The notes under the pieces are model-generated. The model saw only the letters and a program-made list of their open reading frames with translations. It did no database searches and had not been told where the DNA came from. Positions 10,081 through 23,294 of a stretch of DNA of 64,000 nucleotides are shown here, in pieces. The translations under genes were made by a program, and so were the position numbers. Within the stretch, counting starts at the first letter, position 1; each line of letters begins with the position of its first letter. Origin of the DNA: Variovorax paradoxus (GTDB lineage Bacteria; Pseudomonadota; Gammaproteobacteria; Burkholderiales; Burkholderiaceae_C). The stretch lies in the NCBI RefSeq assembly GCF_030815975.1, contig NZ_JAUSXL010000002.1, forward strand, positions 744,001 through 808,000. Direction: 5' to 3'.

Positions 10081-10845
10081 TCAGCCTCTGATTTTGTAGC
10101 CGATACGCAGCAAATGGACGGCAATGGCGCTCACCACCAGCCAGGCGGCACCGACGATGCCCAGGCTGAGCCAGGGCGAGGCGTCGCTCACGCCGAAGAA
10201 GCCGTAGCGGAAGCCGTCGATCATGTAGAAGAACGGGTTCAGGTGGCTCACGCCCTGCCAGAACGGCGGCAGCGAGCCGATCGAATAGAAAACGCCCGAC
10301 AGAAAGGTCATGGGCATGATCAGGAAGTTCTGGAACACCGCCATCTGGTCGAACTTCTCGGCCCAGAGGCCGGCAATGAGCCCCAGCGTGCCGAGCATGG
10401 CGGAGCCCAGCAGCGCGAACACCAGGATCCAGATGGGCGCAACGAAGCTCGGCATGGCGAAGAAGATCGTGACCACGAACACGCCGAGCCCCACGGCCAG
10501 CCCGCGGATCACCGACGAGCCCACGTAGGCGAAGAACCAGCCCCAGTGCGACAGCGGCGTGAGCAGCACGAACACCAGGTTGCCCATGATCTTGCTCTGG
10601 ATGATCGAGGACGAGCTGTTGGCAAAGGCGTTCTGCAGCACGCTCATCATCACCAGGCCCGGCACCAGGAAGGCGGTGTAGCCGACCGAACCGTAGACCT
10701 TCACATGGTCTTCGAGCACATGGCCGAACACCATCAGGTAGAGCAGCGCCGTGAGCACCGGCGCGCCCACCGTCTGGAAACCGACCTTCCAGAAGCGCAG
10801 CGTCTCCTTGTAGAGCAGCGCGCGCCAACCAGTGACGGCCATCAT
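10081..10845 (-). CDS. ABC-2 type transporter permease (YadH-like)
   Basis: 254-residue inner-membrane protein with about six hydrophobic segments. The pattern LVPGLVMMSVLQNAF, SHWGWFFAYVG and MTFLSGVFYSIGSLPPF followed by NPFFYMIDGFRYGF is typical of the YadH/NodJ branch of ABC-2 exporters. Its ATPase partner is encoded 82 bases upstream. The substrate is unknown; the setting between mla and murA suggests an envelope molecule. Two adjacent ATGs (10845 and 10842) are possible starts. Confidence 0.88.
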   Translation of the reverse strand: MMAVTGWRALLYKETLRFWKVGFQTVGAPVLTALLYLMVFGHVLEDHVKVYGSVGYTAFLVPGLVMMSVLQNAFANSSSSIIQSKIMGNLVFVLLTPLSHWGWFFAYVGSSVIRGLAVGLGVFVVTIFFAMPSFVAPIWILVFALLGSAMLGTLGLIAGLWAEKFDQMAVFQNFLIMPMTFLSGVFYSIGSLPPFWQGVSHLNPFFYMIDGFRYGFFGVSDASPWLSLGIVGAAWLVVSAIAVHLLRIGYKIRG

Positions 10846-10860
10846 AGGGCCCCCTTGCTC

Positions 10861-10932
10861 GGCACTGCGTGTCCTCGCTTCCCCCCGAGGGGGAGCTTCG
10901 CTTGCTTGGGGCGGCCCGGCGCGGCGCTCATC
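10861..10932 (-). repeat. Possible dispersed GC-rich repeat between the ABC ATPase and permease genes
   Basis: This 82-base gap is unusually long for the operon. It holds CCCCCCGAGGGGG, a short palindrome, followed by GCTTGCTTGGGGCGGCCCGG. From memory this resembles an intergenic sequence that recurs in Variovorax and related genomes. Only one full copy is visible here, so its repeat nature is not shown by the window itself. Confidence 0.35.
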
Positions 10933-11875
10933 TCGCAACCTCCAGCGGCGTCTGCTCGCCCGCCATCAGGTCGATGAACACGTCTTCCAGGTCGGCCTTG
11001 CGCATTTCCACGTCTTCCACCGCCACGCCGGCTTCGCGGATCGCGGCCAGCAGTTGTTCGACTTCATGGGCGTTCTGCGCCGGCAATTGCACGATGCGCC
11101 CGGTGATGCGCGCATGCTGGGCAATGGCCCAGGGCAGCATCGCATCGGTCTTGAATCGCAGCACGTTGCTGGCGGCCGACTTCAAGAGCTCGCTGGTGCG
11201 GTCCAGGGCGATCACCTTGCCGAGCTTGAGCATCGCGATGCGGCTGCACAGCGCTTCGGCTTCCTCGAGGTAATGGGTGGTGAGCAGCACGGTGCTGCCC
11301 TCTTTGTTGAGCCTGGCGACAAACTGCCAGAGCGTCTGGCGCAACTCGACGTCGACCCCGGCGGTGGGCTCGTCCAGCACGATGACGGGCGGCTTGTGCA
11401 CCAGCGCCTGCGCCACCAGCACCCGGCGCTTCATGCCGCCCGAGAGCTGGCGCATGTTGGCCGTGGCCTTGTCGGCCAGGCCCAGGCTCTGCAGCAGTTC
11501 GTCGATCCAGGCCTCGTTGTTCTTGATGCCGAAGTAGCCCGACTGGATGCGCAGCGATTCCCGCACGTTGAAGAAGGGGTCGAACACCAGCTCCTGCGGC
11601 ACGATGCCGAGCTGGCGCCGGGCCTCGGCATAGTCGCGCTGCACGTCGAAGCCATGGACGCTGATGGCGCCGGCCGTGGGGCGCGACAGGCCCGCCAGCA
11701 TGCTGATGAGCGTGGTCTTGCCCGCGCCATTGGGCCCGAGCAGGCCGAAGAACTCGCCCGGCTCGATCTGGAAGCTGACCTCGTCGACGGCGCGCAGCCC
11801 CTGCTTGCCTTGGGCCCGCTGTTGTCTGGAGGGAGGGTAGGTCTTGGAGACCGATTGGAATGAGATCGCGGGCAT
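10928..11875 (-). CDS. ABC transporter ATP-binding protein (YadG-like)
   Basis: 315 residues. Walker A GPNGAGKTT, signature LSGGMKRRVLVAQAL, Walker B VIVLDEPTAGVD and the H-loop TTHYLEEAE are all present. A C-terminal domain of about 90 residues follows, as in drug and polysaccharide export ATPases. It pairs with the ABC-2 permease downstream. The ATG at 11875 (MPAISFQSVSKTYPP) is used; a GTG six codons earlier is an alternative. mlaB ends 88 bases upstream. Confidence 0.93.
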   Translation of the reverse strand: MPAISFQSVSKTYPPSRQQRAQGKQGLRAVDEVSFQIEPGEFFGLLGPNGAGKTTLISMLAGLSRPTAGAISVHGFDVQRDYAEARRQLGIVPQELVFDPFFNVRESLRIQSGYFGIKNNEAWIDELLQSLGLADKATANMRQLSGGMKRRVLVAQALVHKPPVIVLDEPTAGVDVELRQTLWQFVARLNKEGSTVLLTTHYLEEAEALCSRIAMLKLGKVIALDRTSELLKSAASNVLRFKTDAMLPWAIAQHARITGRIVQLPAQNAHEVEQLLAAIREAGVAVEDVEMRKADLEDVFIDLMAGEQTPLEVAR

Positions 11876-11963
11876 GGGAGCCGGCGATTTTACGGGCCTG
11901 CCCTGCAGGCCGCTTGGCGACGGCCGGATGCCCTGACGCGGCCGCTGCCGGGCCGCCCGGCGA

Positions 11964-12236
11964 TCAGGGTGCCGCCGGCAGGAGCCCCGCGATGCCGTAG
12001 AGCGCGGCCAGTTCGCGCAGCCGCGGCGACAGCCCCTTGACCGCAAAGCCGCGGCCGAGCGCGCTGGATTCGCGGCGGCACTCCAGCAGCACCGCCAAGG
12101 CCGAGGAATCGAACTGCGCCAGCGCGCTGGCGTCCACCACGGTGGATGTGTCGGCCTGTCCCGCCAGCCCCTGCTGCAGCATGCGCATGCAGGCCGGGGC
12201 TTCGTCGTGGGTGAGTTTGGAGGGCAGGACCAGCAT
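11964..12236 (-). CDS. mlaB: MlaB-like STAS-domain protein
   Basis: 90-residue cytoplasmic STAS protein. VVDASALAQFDSSALAVLLE is the anti-sigma-antagonist-like core, with a conserved Asp-Ser-Ser turn. MlaB binds the MlaF ATPase and is needed for stability and activity of the Mla phospholipid transporter. It starts four bases after the mlaC stop. Sequence conservation is low in this family, so context carries much of the call. Confidence 0.85.
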   Translation of the reverse strand: MLVLPSKLTHDEAPACMRMLQQGLAGQADTSTVVDASALAQFDSSALAVLLECRRESSALGRGFAVKGLSPRLRELAALYGIAGLLPAAP

Positions 12237-12240
12237 GGCC

Positions 12241-12900
12241 TCAGCTCTTGCCGTTGTTGCCCTTGTTGCGCGCCGCCAGCGCTGCAATCAGGCCGTCGAT
12301 GCCGCGGGCGTTGATTTCCTGCGAGAACTGGGTGCGGTAGGTGTCGACCAGCCAGACGCCCAGCACATTGAGGTTGTAGACCTTCCAGCCGCCGCCCTGG
12401 CCGGGCGTTTTCTCGAGGCGGTAGTCGAGCTGCACCGGATCGCCGCGGCCCTTGACCTCGGTACGAACCAGCACTTCGGTATCTTCAGGCGACCCGCGGA
12501 ACGGACGGACCGTGACGGTCTGGTCGCTCACCTGGTCGAGCGCGCCGGCGTAGGTGCGCACCAGCAGGGTCTTGAATTCTTCCTGCAGCCTCTTTTGCTG
12601 CTCAGGCGTGGCCTGTCGCCATGCCGGGCCAACGGCGGAAGCCGTCATGCGCTGGAAGTTGACGTTGGGCATGATCTTGCTGTCGACCAGCACCATGATC
12701 TTGTTGACGTCACCCGCCTTGATGGAGGTGTCGGCCTTGATGGTTTCGAGCACATCGGTCGACAAGCGCTTGACCAGCGCGTCGGGTGCTTCGTCGGCGG
12801 CATGGGCCGGGCGCACGAAAGCCGTGGCGGCACCAAAAAGCAGGGCGCTGGCCAGCATCAGGCGGCCAAAGCCGCGTCGTTGCAAGATTTTGTTGTTCAT
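12241..12900 (-). CDS. mlaC: MlaC, periplasmic phospholipid-binding protein
   Basis: 219 residues with a signal peptide ending in RPAHA (about residue 34). The Tol-Tol-Ttg2 domain shows VLVDSKIMPNVNFQRMT, AVGPAWRQATPEQQKRL and WKVYNLNVLGVWLVDTYR. MlaC shuttles phospholipids between the MlaA outer-membrane complex and the MlaFEDB inner-membrane complex. The ATG at 12900 has GAGGGG upstream. A 190-base gap separates it from mlaA, so an extra promoter for mlaCB is possible. Confidence 0.95.
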   Translation of the reverse strand: MNNKILQRRGFGRLMLASALLFGAATAFVRPAHAADEAPDALVKRLSTDVLETIKADTSIKAGDVNKIMVLVDSKIMPNVNFQRMTASAVGPAWRQATPEQQKRLQEEFKTLLVRTYAGALDQVSDQTVTVRPFRGSPEDTEVLVRTEVKGRGDPVQLDYRLEKTPGQGGGWKVYNLNVLGVWLVDTYRTQFSQEINARGIDGLIAALAARNKGNNGKS

Positions 12901-13090
12901 GGCTATCCCCTCAAGTTGAAAAATCCGCACGGCGCAAATTAAATTAAATCGCGCCTGCAGGAAAGAACGTGTTCGACAGGCGCCCGGCCGACCGGGTTCC
13001 TGAAGCGCAGGTGAAGCCTTGAAACCGTATGCAAGCGGCAAAACCGCCTGCCTGGCCCCGAAAAGTCTCCTTTCCGCGCCTTTTGTGCTT

Positions 13091-13837
13091 CTATTTTCCG
13101 CCTTCGTCGTCAGGCGGATTGCCGTCGTAGACGTCGTTGCGGCGGTGCTGCAGGAAGGCGTCGCGCGTGAAGGTGTACTTGTCGAGCGCCGCGTCGTCGA
13201 GCAGGCGACCGGCGCGCAGGTACTTGGCGCGCGTATCGACGGCCTCCAGGAATGACAGCGAATTGCGCCAGGCCACGTCGTTCATGTTGCCGAGCACGCT
13301 GCCGGCACGGTCCACCGGCAATGCGGCCGTATCGCGCAGGGTCGAGGGGCCGAACACCGGCAGCACCACGTAAGGGCCGGCACCCACGCCCCAGCGGCCG
13401 AGCGTCTGGCCGAAATCTTCCTCGTGGCGGTCGATGCCCGCTTCGGTGGCAATGTCCAGCAGACCGCCAAGGCCGAAGAAGGTGTTGACGTTGACGCGCA
13501 TGAAGGTTTCGGCGCTGTTCTGCAGCTTGAGCTGGGCCACGCTGTTGACGAAGCTCCAGACGTCGCCCAGGTTGCCGAAGAAGTTGCCCACGCCGGTGCG
13601 CACCATCGAGGGCAGCACGCGCTGGTAGGCCGTGGCCACGGGCACGAGCACCGCGTCGTCGACCACGTCGTTGAAGCGGGTGACACCTCGGTTCATTGGC
13701 TCGAAGGGGTCGGCCGGATTGGCGTGGGGCCCGCTCGCGCAACCTGCAATGAGCGCGAGGGCGACTGCAACACTCGCCCAGCGGGCATGGCTTGCTATCC
13801 TATCGATAGCTAAAGACGGAAAAAGGCTTGTTTTCAT
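13091..13837 (-). CDS. mlaA: MlaA (VacJ) outer-membrane lipoprotein
   Basis: 248 residues with lipobox LIAGC (Cys33) and the MlaA motif DPFEPMNRGVTRFND. Later GNFFGNLGDVWSFVN, TFFGLGGLLDIATEAG and GPYVVLPVFGPSTLRD are typical. MlaA removes misplaced phospholipids from the outer leaflet. In Escherichia coli it is unlinked; here it lies inside the mla operon between mlaD and mlaC. Its ATG overlaps the mlaD stop as ATGA (13834-13837). The N-terminus before the signal peptide is long and partly encoded by a small palindrome at 13794-13810. Confidence 0.95.
   Translation of the reverse strand: MKTSLFPSLAIDRIASHARWASVAVALALIAGCASGPHANPADPFEPMNRGVTRFNDVVDDAVLVPVATAYQRVLPSMVRTGVGNFFGNLGDVWSFVNSVAQLKLQNSAETFMRVNVNTFFGLGGLLDIATEAGIDRHEEDFGQTLGRWGVGAGPYVVLPVFGPSTLRDTAALPVDRAGSVLGNMNDVAWRNSLSFLEAVDTRAKYLRAGRLLDDAALDKYTFTRDAFLQHRRNDVYDGNPPDDEGGK
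13794..13810. repeat. Small palindromic element inside the mlaA signal-peptide region
   Basis: GCTATC, five bases, GATAGC forms a perfect 6-bp inverted repeat in the first 15 codons of mlaA. It contributes residues of the segment SLAIDRIAS, ahead of the hydrophobic core. Similar GCTAT-type palindromes are, from memory, dispersed in Comamonadaceae genomes; no second copy was located here. Confidence 0.3.
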
Positions 13838-14325
13838 TTCTTGTTGGCTGTTCCCGGCGTCGAAGTATTTCCCTCGGCCGCCTTGCTGTAGAGGAACTGG
13901 CTGATCAGGTTTTCCAGCACCACGGCCGATTGGGTCGCGGTGACGGTGTCGCCGGCTTGCAGGTTCTTCTCCTCGGCGCCCGCCTCGATCCCGATGTACT
14001 GCTCGCCGAGCAGGCCACTGGTCAGGATCTTGAGCGAACTGTCCTTGGGAAAACTGTAACGGTTTTGCAATGCCAGTGTGACGCTGGCCTGAAAGGACTT
14101 GTCGTCGAACGAGATGGATTCCACGCGGCCGACCACCACGCCTGCACTCTTGACCGCCGTTTGCGGCTTGAGCCCGCCGATGTTGTCGAAACGCGCGGTC
14201 ACGTTGTAGGTCTTCTGGAAGTTCAGGCTCAGCAGATTGGCCGACTGCAGCGCGAGGAACAGCAGTGCCGCGCCGCCGATCAGGACGAACAGGCCGACCC
14301 AGATGTCGTTGTTGGAACGTTGCAT
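13834..14325 (-). CDS. mlaD: MlaD, MCE-domain lipid-transport protein
   Basis: 163 residues: one N-terminal membrane helix (IWVGLFVLIGGAALLFLALQ) and one periplasmic MCE domain with YNVTARFDNIGGLKPQTAVK and LTSGLLGEQYIGIEAG. MlaD hexamers form the pore ring on the MlaFE complex. The ATG at 14325 (MQRSNND) is preferred over an in-frame GTG three codons earlier because AGAGAG lies at suitable distance. It overlaps mlaA by four bases. Confidence 0.95.
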   Translation of the reverse strand: MQRSNNDIWVGLFVLIGGAALLFLALQSANLLSLNFQKTYNVTARFDNIGGLKPQTAVKSAGVVVGRVESISFDDKSFQASVTLALQNRYSFPKDSSLKILTSGLLGEQYIGIEAGAEEKNLQAGDTVTATQSAVVLENLISQFLYSKAAEGNTSTPGTANKK

Positions 14326-14363
14326 GGTTTGCACTCTCTAGAACGATTGGAGCCGGGGCTCCT

Positions 14364-15146
14364 TCAAATACTGAACATCATGGCCGTGAGCAGGAAGTCG
14401 AGCCCGAGCACCGAGAGCGACGCCATCACCACGGTGCGCGTGGTCGCGCGCGACACGCCTTCGGGCGTGGGCTGGGCCTCGTAGCCCTGCAGCAGCGCGA
14501 TGAAGGTCACGGTGAAACCGAACACGATGCTCTTGATCACGCCGTTGCCCACGTCGCGCCAGACGTCGACGCCACCCTGCATCTGGCCCCAGAACGCGCC
14601 CGGATCGACACCCAGCATCAGCACGCCCACCACGTAGCCGCCCATGATGCCGACCGCGCTGAACACGGCCGCCAGCAGCGGCATCGTGATGACGCCGGCC
14701 CAGAAACGCGGCGCAAGAATGCGCTGCACCGGGTCGACCGCCATCATTTCCATGGCGCTGAGCTGCTCGCCGGCCTTCATGAGGCCGATCTCCGCGGTGA
14801 GCGAGGTACCGGCGCGCCCCGTGAACAGCAAGGCCGCCACCACGGGCCCGAGTTCGCGCACCAGGCTCAATGCCACCAGCAGGCCGAGCGCCTCGGAAGA
14901 ACCGTAGCGCTGCAATGCGTAGTACATCTGCAGGCCCAGCACGAAGCCGACGAAAAGCCCCGACACCGCAATGATGGCCAGCGAGTAGTTGCCCAAAAAA
15001 TGGATCTGGTCGCGCACCAGCCCGAAGCGCTGCAAGCTTCGTGCCCCCTGCACCAGCAGGCGCAGGAACAGCTTGGCGCCGTAGCCCAGGTCGGCCAGCT
15101 TGCTGCGCACCGCAAAGCCGATGTCGGCGGGTTTCCACCAGCTCAT
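14364..15146 (-). CDS. mlaE: MlaE, phospholipid ABC transporter permease
   Basis: 260-residue inner-membrane protein of the MlaE family. LVRELGPVVAALLFTGRAGT, AEIGLMKAGEQLSAMEMM and SIVFGFTVTFIALLQGY are diagnostic. It forms the membrane core with MlaF, MlaD and MlaB. The ATG at 15146 (MSWWKPADIGF) gives family length. mlaF ends 25 bases upstream and mlaD begins 38 bases downstream. Confidence 0.96.
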   Translation of the reverse strand: MSWWKPADIGFAVRSKLADLGYGAKLFLRLLVQGARSLQRFGLVRDQIHFLGNYSLAIIAVSGLFVGFVLGLQMYYALQRYGSSEALGLLVALSLVRELGPVVAALLFTGRAGTSLTAEIGLMKAGEQLSAMEMMAVDPVQRILAPRFWAGVITMPLLAAVFSAVGIMGGYVVGVLMLGVDPGAFWGQMQGGVDVWRDVGNGVIKSIVFGFTVTFIALLQGYEAQPTPEGVSRATTRTVVMASLSVLGLDFLLTAMMFSI

Positions 15147-15171
15147 GTCTGCCCCCGGTTCGGCGCTGCGC

Positions 15172-15999
15172 TCATGACCGCCCTCCTTCGTTGCCGAAAT
15201 CTTCCTCGATGCCGACGACCGGGTAGTGGAAATGCACCGGCCCATCGGGCAAGGCATTGACGAACTGGTGAACCAATGGATCGGCGCTTTCCCGCACTTC
15301 GCTGGGCGTGCCCTGCGCGGCAATGCCGCCGTTGGCCAGGATGATCACGTGGTCGGCGATGCGGAAGGTTTCTTCGAGGTCGTGCGATACGACGATGCTG
15401 GTCAGCCCGAGCGTGTCGTTGAGCTGGCGGATCAGCCGCGCGGCCGTGCCCAGGGAAATCGGATCGAGGCCGGCAAACGGCTCGTCGTACATGACCAGAT
15501 CGGGGTCGAGCGCAATGGCGCGCGCGAGAGCCACGCGCCTGGCCATGCCGCCGGACACTTCGCTGGGCATCAGGTCGCGCGCGCCGCGCAAGCCCACCGC
15601 GTCGAGCTTCATGAGCACGATGTCGCGCACCAGCGCTTCCGACAGCTGCGTGTGCTCGCGCAGCGGAAAGGCGACGTTGTCGAACACGCTCATGTCGGTG
15701 AACAAGGCACCGAACTGGAACAGCATGCCCATGCGCCGCCGCGCCTTGTACAACCCGGCCGCGTCGAACCTGCCGACGTCCTGGCCATCGAAAAGCACCT
15801 CGCCGCGCTGCGCCCGCTGCTGTCCGCCGATGAGCCGCAGCACGGTGGTCTTGCCGCCGCCCGAGGCGCCCATCAGCGCAGTCACCTTGCCGCGCGGCAC
15901 GGCAAACGACACACCGCCGAGGATCGCCCGTGCGCCGTAGCCGAACGTGACGTCGCGGAACTCTACAAAGGGGTGTGGCAGTGGTGCGGCTGATTCCAT
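15172..15999 (-). CDS. mlaF: MlaF, phospholipid ABC transporter ATPase
   Basis: 275 residues. Walker A is the MlaF-type GASGGGKTT, signature VSGGMARRVALARA, Walker B LVMYDEPFAGLD, and the H-loop is in VVSHDLEETFRIADH. The C-terminal tail after QFVNALPDGP is the region that contacts MlaB in characterised complexes. It is the first gene of the long minus-strand cluster and begins just after the gltBD terminator, so its promoter should lie near 16000-16040 or use read-through. Confidence 0.95.
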   Translation of the reverse strand: MESAAPLPHPFVEFRDVTFGYGARAILGGVSFAVPRGKVTALMGASGGGKTTVLRLIGGQQRAQRGEVLFDGQDVGRFDAAGLYKARRRMGMLFQFGALFTDMSVFDNVAFPLREHTQLSEALVRDIVLMKLDAVGLRGARDLMPSEVSGGMARRVALARAIALDPDLVMYDEPFAGLDPISLGTAARLIRQLNDTLGLTSIVVSHDLEETFRIADHVIILANGGIAAQGTPSEVRESADPLVHQFVNALPDGPVHFHYPVVGIEEDFGNEGGRS

Positions 16000-16005
16000 C
16001 TCAAT

Positions 16006-16038
16006 AAAAAAGCCGGGCACCTTCTCAGGCATCCCGGC
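16006..16038 (-). terminator. Rho-independent terminator of gltBD
   Basis: On the minus strand GCCGGG (16038-16033) pairs with CCCGGC (16017-16012), with CC/GG pairing inside, followed directly by six T residues. It lies 60 bases after the gltD stop and before the mlaF start, separating the two units. Confidence 0.8.
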
Positions 16039-16097
16039 ATGCGGTTTCCGCGAATGATAGCGGGGCCGTGGCCGGCCCCGCAAAACTGAAACAAAAA

Positions 16098-17576
16098 TCA
16101 GCGTGGCAAGTCGCTGAATCCCATCAGGAATTCATCCACCGAGCGCGCGGCCTGGCGGCCTTCCCGGATGGCCCACACAACCAGCGACTGCCCGCGGCGG
16201 ATGTCGCCCGCTGCAAACACCTTCGGCACGTTGGTGGCATAGCCGCCGATGAAATCGACCGTGGCCTTGGCATTGCCGCGTGCATCCTTCTCGACGCCGA
16301 AGGCATCGAGCACGGTGGCCACGGGGCTCACGAAGCCCATGGCCAGCAGCACGAGGTCGGCCTTGAGGATCTGTTCGCTGCCGGCCACTTCCTGCATGCG
16401 ACCGTCTTTCCACTCGACGCGCACGGTCTTGAGACCTGTGATCTTGCCCTTTTCGCCGATGAACTCCTTGGTGGAAATGGCGAACTCGCGCTCGCAGCCT
16501 TCTTCATGGCTGGAGCTGGTGCGCAGCTTGATCGGCCAGTAGGGCCAGGTCAGCGGGCGGTTTTCTTCCTCGGGCGGCTGCGGCATCAGTTCGAACTGGG
16601 TGACGCTGGCCGCGCCATGGCGGTTGCTGGTGCCCACGCAGTCGGAGCCGGTGTCGCCGCCGCCGATGACGATGACGTGCTTGCCGTCCGCGCGCAGCTG
16701 GCCCTTGACCTTGTCGCCCGCGTTGACGCGGTTCTGCTGCGGCAGGAACTCCATCGCGTAATGGATGCCGTCGAGGTCGCGGCCAGGCACCGGCAGGTCG
16801 CGCGACTGCTCGGCGCCGCCCGTGAGCACCACGGCGTCGAACTCTTTCTGCAGTTGCTCGGGCGTGACGGTTTCCTTGGCCAGGTTGGTGACCTTGGAAC
16901 CCTTGCCCAGCGGATCCTTCGCGGCACCGACGATGACGCCGGTGCGGAAGCTCACGCCCTCGGCCTTCATCTGCTCGACGCGGCGGTCGATGTGGGTCTT
17001 CTCCATCTTGAAGTCGGGAATGCCGTAGCGCAGCAGGCCGCCGATGCGGTCGTTCTTCTCGAACAGTGTCACGTCGTGGCCCACGCGCGCGAGCTGCTGC
17101 GCCGCAGCCATGCCGGCCGGCCCCGAACCCACCACCGCCACCTTCTTGCCGGTCTTGTGCTTGGCAACGCGCGGCGCCACCCAGCCTTCGTCCCAGGCGC
17201 GGTCGATGATCGCGTGCTCCAAGGACTTGATGCCGACCGGGTCGTCGTTCACGTTGAGCACGCAGGCCGCCTCGCAGGGCGCGGGGCAGATGCGGCCGGT
17301 GAATTCCGGGAAGTTGTTGGTCGAATCGAGCACCGCGAAGGCGTTTTGCCAGTCGTTGCGGTACACGAGGTCGTTGAAGTCCGGAATGATGTTGTTGACC
17401 GGGCAGCCGCTGTTGCAGAACGGCGTGCCGCAGTCCATGCAGCGCGCACCCTGCACCTTGGCCTGCTCGGGCGTCAGGCCGACGATGAATTCCTTGTAGT
17501 GCCTGACTCGCTCGTCGACGGGCTTGTAGCCCTCCTCGATGCGCTCATGCTCCATGAAGCCGGTGATCTTTCCCAT
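16098..17576 (-). CDS. gltD: Glutamate synthase (NADPH) small subunit
   Basis: 492-residue iron-sulfur flavoprotein that oxidises NADPH and passes electrons to GltB. Cysteines in [14 protein letters not shown] and CPAPCEAAC form the two 4Fe-4S sites. [13 protein letters not shown] is the FAD-binding loop and [13 protein letters not shown] the NADPH loop. The C-terminal [16 protein letters not shown] is typical of the GltD/DPYD class. It follows gltB by 41 bases and is ended by a strong terminator. Confidence 0.97.
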   Translation of the reverse strand: MGKITGFMEHERIEEGYKPVDERVRHYKEFIVGLTPEQAKVQGARCMDCGTPFCNSGCPVNNIIPDFNDLVYRNDWQNAFAVLDSTNNFPEFTGRICPAPCEAACVLNVNDDPVGIKSLEHAIIDRAWDEGWVAPRVAKHKTGKKVAVVGSGPAGMAAAQQLARVGHDVTLFEKNDRIGGLLRYGIPDFKMEKTHIDRRVEQMKAEGVSFRTGVIVGAAKDPLGKGSKVTNLAKETVTPEQLQKEFDAVVLTGGAEQSRDLPVPGRDLDGIHYAMEFLPQQNRVNAGDKVKGQLRADGKHVIVIGGGDTGSDCVGTSNRHGAASVTQFELMPQPPEEENRPLTWPYWPIKLRTSSSHEEGCEREFAISTKEFIGEKGKITGLKTVRVEWKDGRMQEVAGSEQILKADLVLLAMGFVSPVATVLDAFGVEKDARGNAKATVDFIGGYATNVPKVFAAGDIRRGQSLVVWAIREGRQAARSVDEFLMGFSDLPR

Positions 17577-17617
17577 CGCGATTCCTTAGTTCTTTCTCTC
17601 TGTGTCGTCGTCGGCGT

Positions 17618-22372
<4,755 letters not shown>

Positions 22373-22405
22373 GGCGCACTCCTTCAGTTTTTCGCAGGGA
22401 TGAGA

Positions 22406-22434
22406 AGGATATTGCGATGCACAAAGAATGCCAA
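22406..22434 (-). promoter_or_regulatory. Putative sigma-70 promoter of gltBD
   Basis: On the minus strand TTGGCA (22434-22429), 17 bases, TATCCT (22411-22406). The predicted transcription start near 22399 leaves a leader of about 27 bases with GAAGGAG ahead of the ATG. The RAYT-associated flank starts directly upstream of the -35 box. Confidence 0.5.
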
Positions 22435-22441
22435 ACACTTT

Positions 22442-22506
22442 AAACGGGGTCAGATTCCAATTAAATCCCGACTCTTATGGTCAGAATAAAATTGGGGACA
22501 CATTAA
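22442..22506. repeat. RAYT-associated flanking sequence
   Basis: An AT-richer block in an otherwise GC-rich region. It holds GGGGTCAGATTCCAATT, then AAATTGGGGACACATT about 30 bases on, so CCAATT and AATTGG form an inverted pair; GGTCAGA also occurs twice. From memory, paired phrases of this type border Y1 RAYT transposase genes in many proteobacteria. It lies between the RAYT stop and the gltB promoter. Confidence 0.5.
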
Positions 22507-22554
22507 TGAAGATGCGAAAGCTCCACTCATCGTCCCGCGGCGGGAAGCTTCAGC

Positions 22555-23250
22555 TCAGGAATCGGAGGCCGATGGCGGACGCCCGGCCTTGGCTTTGGCG
22601 ACGCGGCGCTCGGTCGCCTTCTGAAGCGACGCAAGAAAATCCGCATCGCCGGCCGCCCAGCCGCGCAAGGTGGCTTCGGTCAGTGTGCCCTGGTCGGCCG
22701 CGCGCACGCCGGCACGCACCAGTTCGACGTAGGCCGCCTCGCGGGCAAAAGGCGTGTTGCCCAGTTCCCAGTACAGCGGATGCGGCGTCAGCAGCTTGTC
22801 GTGCCGCAGGCCCGCATAGTGCCCATGGCTGGACCATGGAAAGTCGCGCGCGTCCGACACCAGGCCGGCCCGCACGGGATTGAGGTCGATGTAGGCCATG
22901 CAGGTGAGCAGGTAGCGGTCGGTCTGGATCAATGTCGATCGGTAGCGCCCCTCCCACAGGGTGCCGCTGCGGCCGTGGCGATCGTTGAAATAGCGCACGT
23001 AGCTGCGCCCCACCGCCTGCATGAACTGCGGCAGCCCGGTGGTCGTGTCGGGCGTTGCCAGCAGATGGAAATGGTTGTCCATCAGCACATAGGCATGCAG
23101 CGCCACGCCGAAGCGCGGGGCTGCGTCTGCCAGCAGGCCAAGCAGACGCTCGTGGTCGGCGCGGTCGATGAAGATCGCCTGGCGGTTGTTGCCGCGCTGG
23201 ATCACATGGTGCGGCAGGCCGGCGAGTGTGAGGCGGGGCAGACGGGCCAT
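22555..23250 (-). mobile_element. REP-associated tyrosine transposase (RAYT, Y1/HUH family) gene
   Basis: 231 residues, apparently intact. The N-terminus GLPHHVIQRGNNRQAIF and the HUH motif in MDNHFHLL (His60, His62) identify the TnpA-REP/IS200-like Y1 family. GTLWEGRYRSTLI and YIDLNPVRAGLV are also typical; candidate catalytic tyrosines are Tyr84, Tyr87 and Tyr103. Family members are single-copy domesticated transposases linked to REP palindromes. It lies between gltB and the methyltransferase gene, same strand, with a GACGA-like tandem repeat just upstream. Confidence 0.9.
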
Positions 23251-23255
23251 GGCGT

Positions 23256-23275
23256 GACGAGACGAGACGTGACGC
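23256..23275. repeat. Short GACGN tandem repeat
   Basis: Four adjacent five-base units GACGA, GACGA, GACGT, GACGC lie between the RAYT start codon and the methyltransferase stop. No larger structure was recognised. Confidence 0.5.
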
Positions 23276-23294
23276 GATGCGCTTCAGCGAAATC

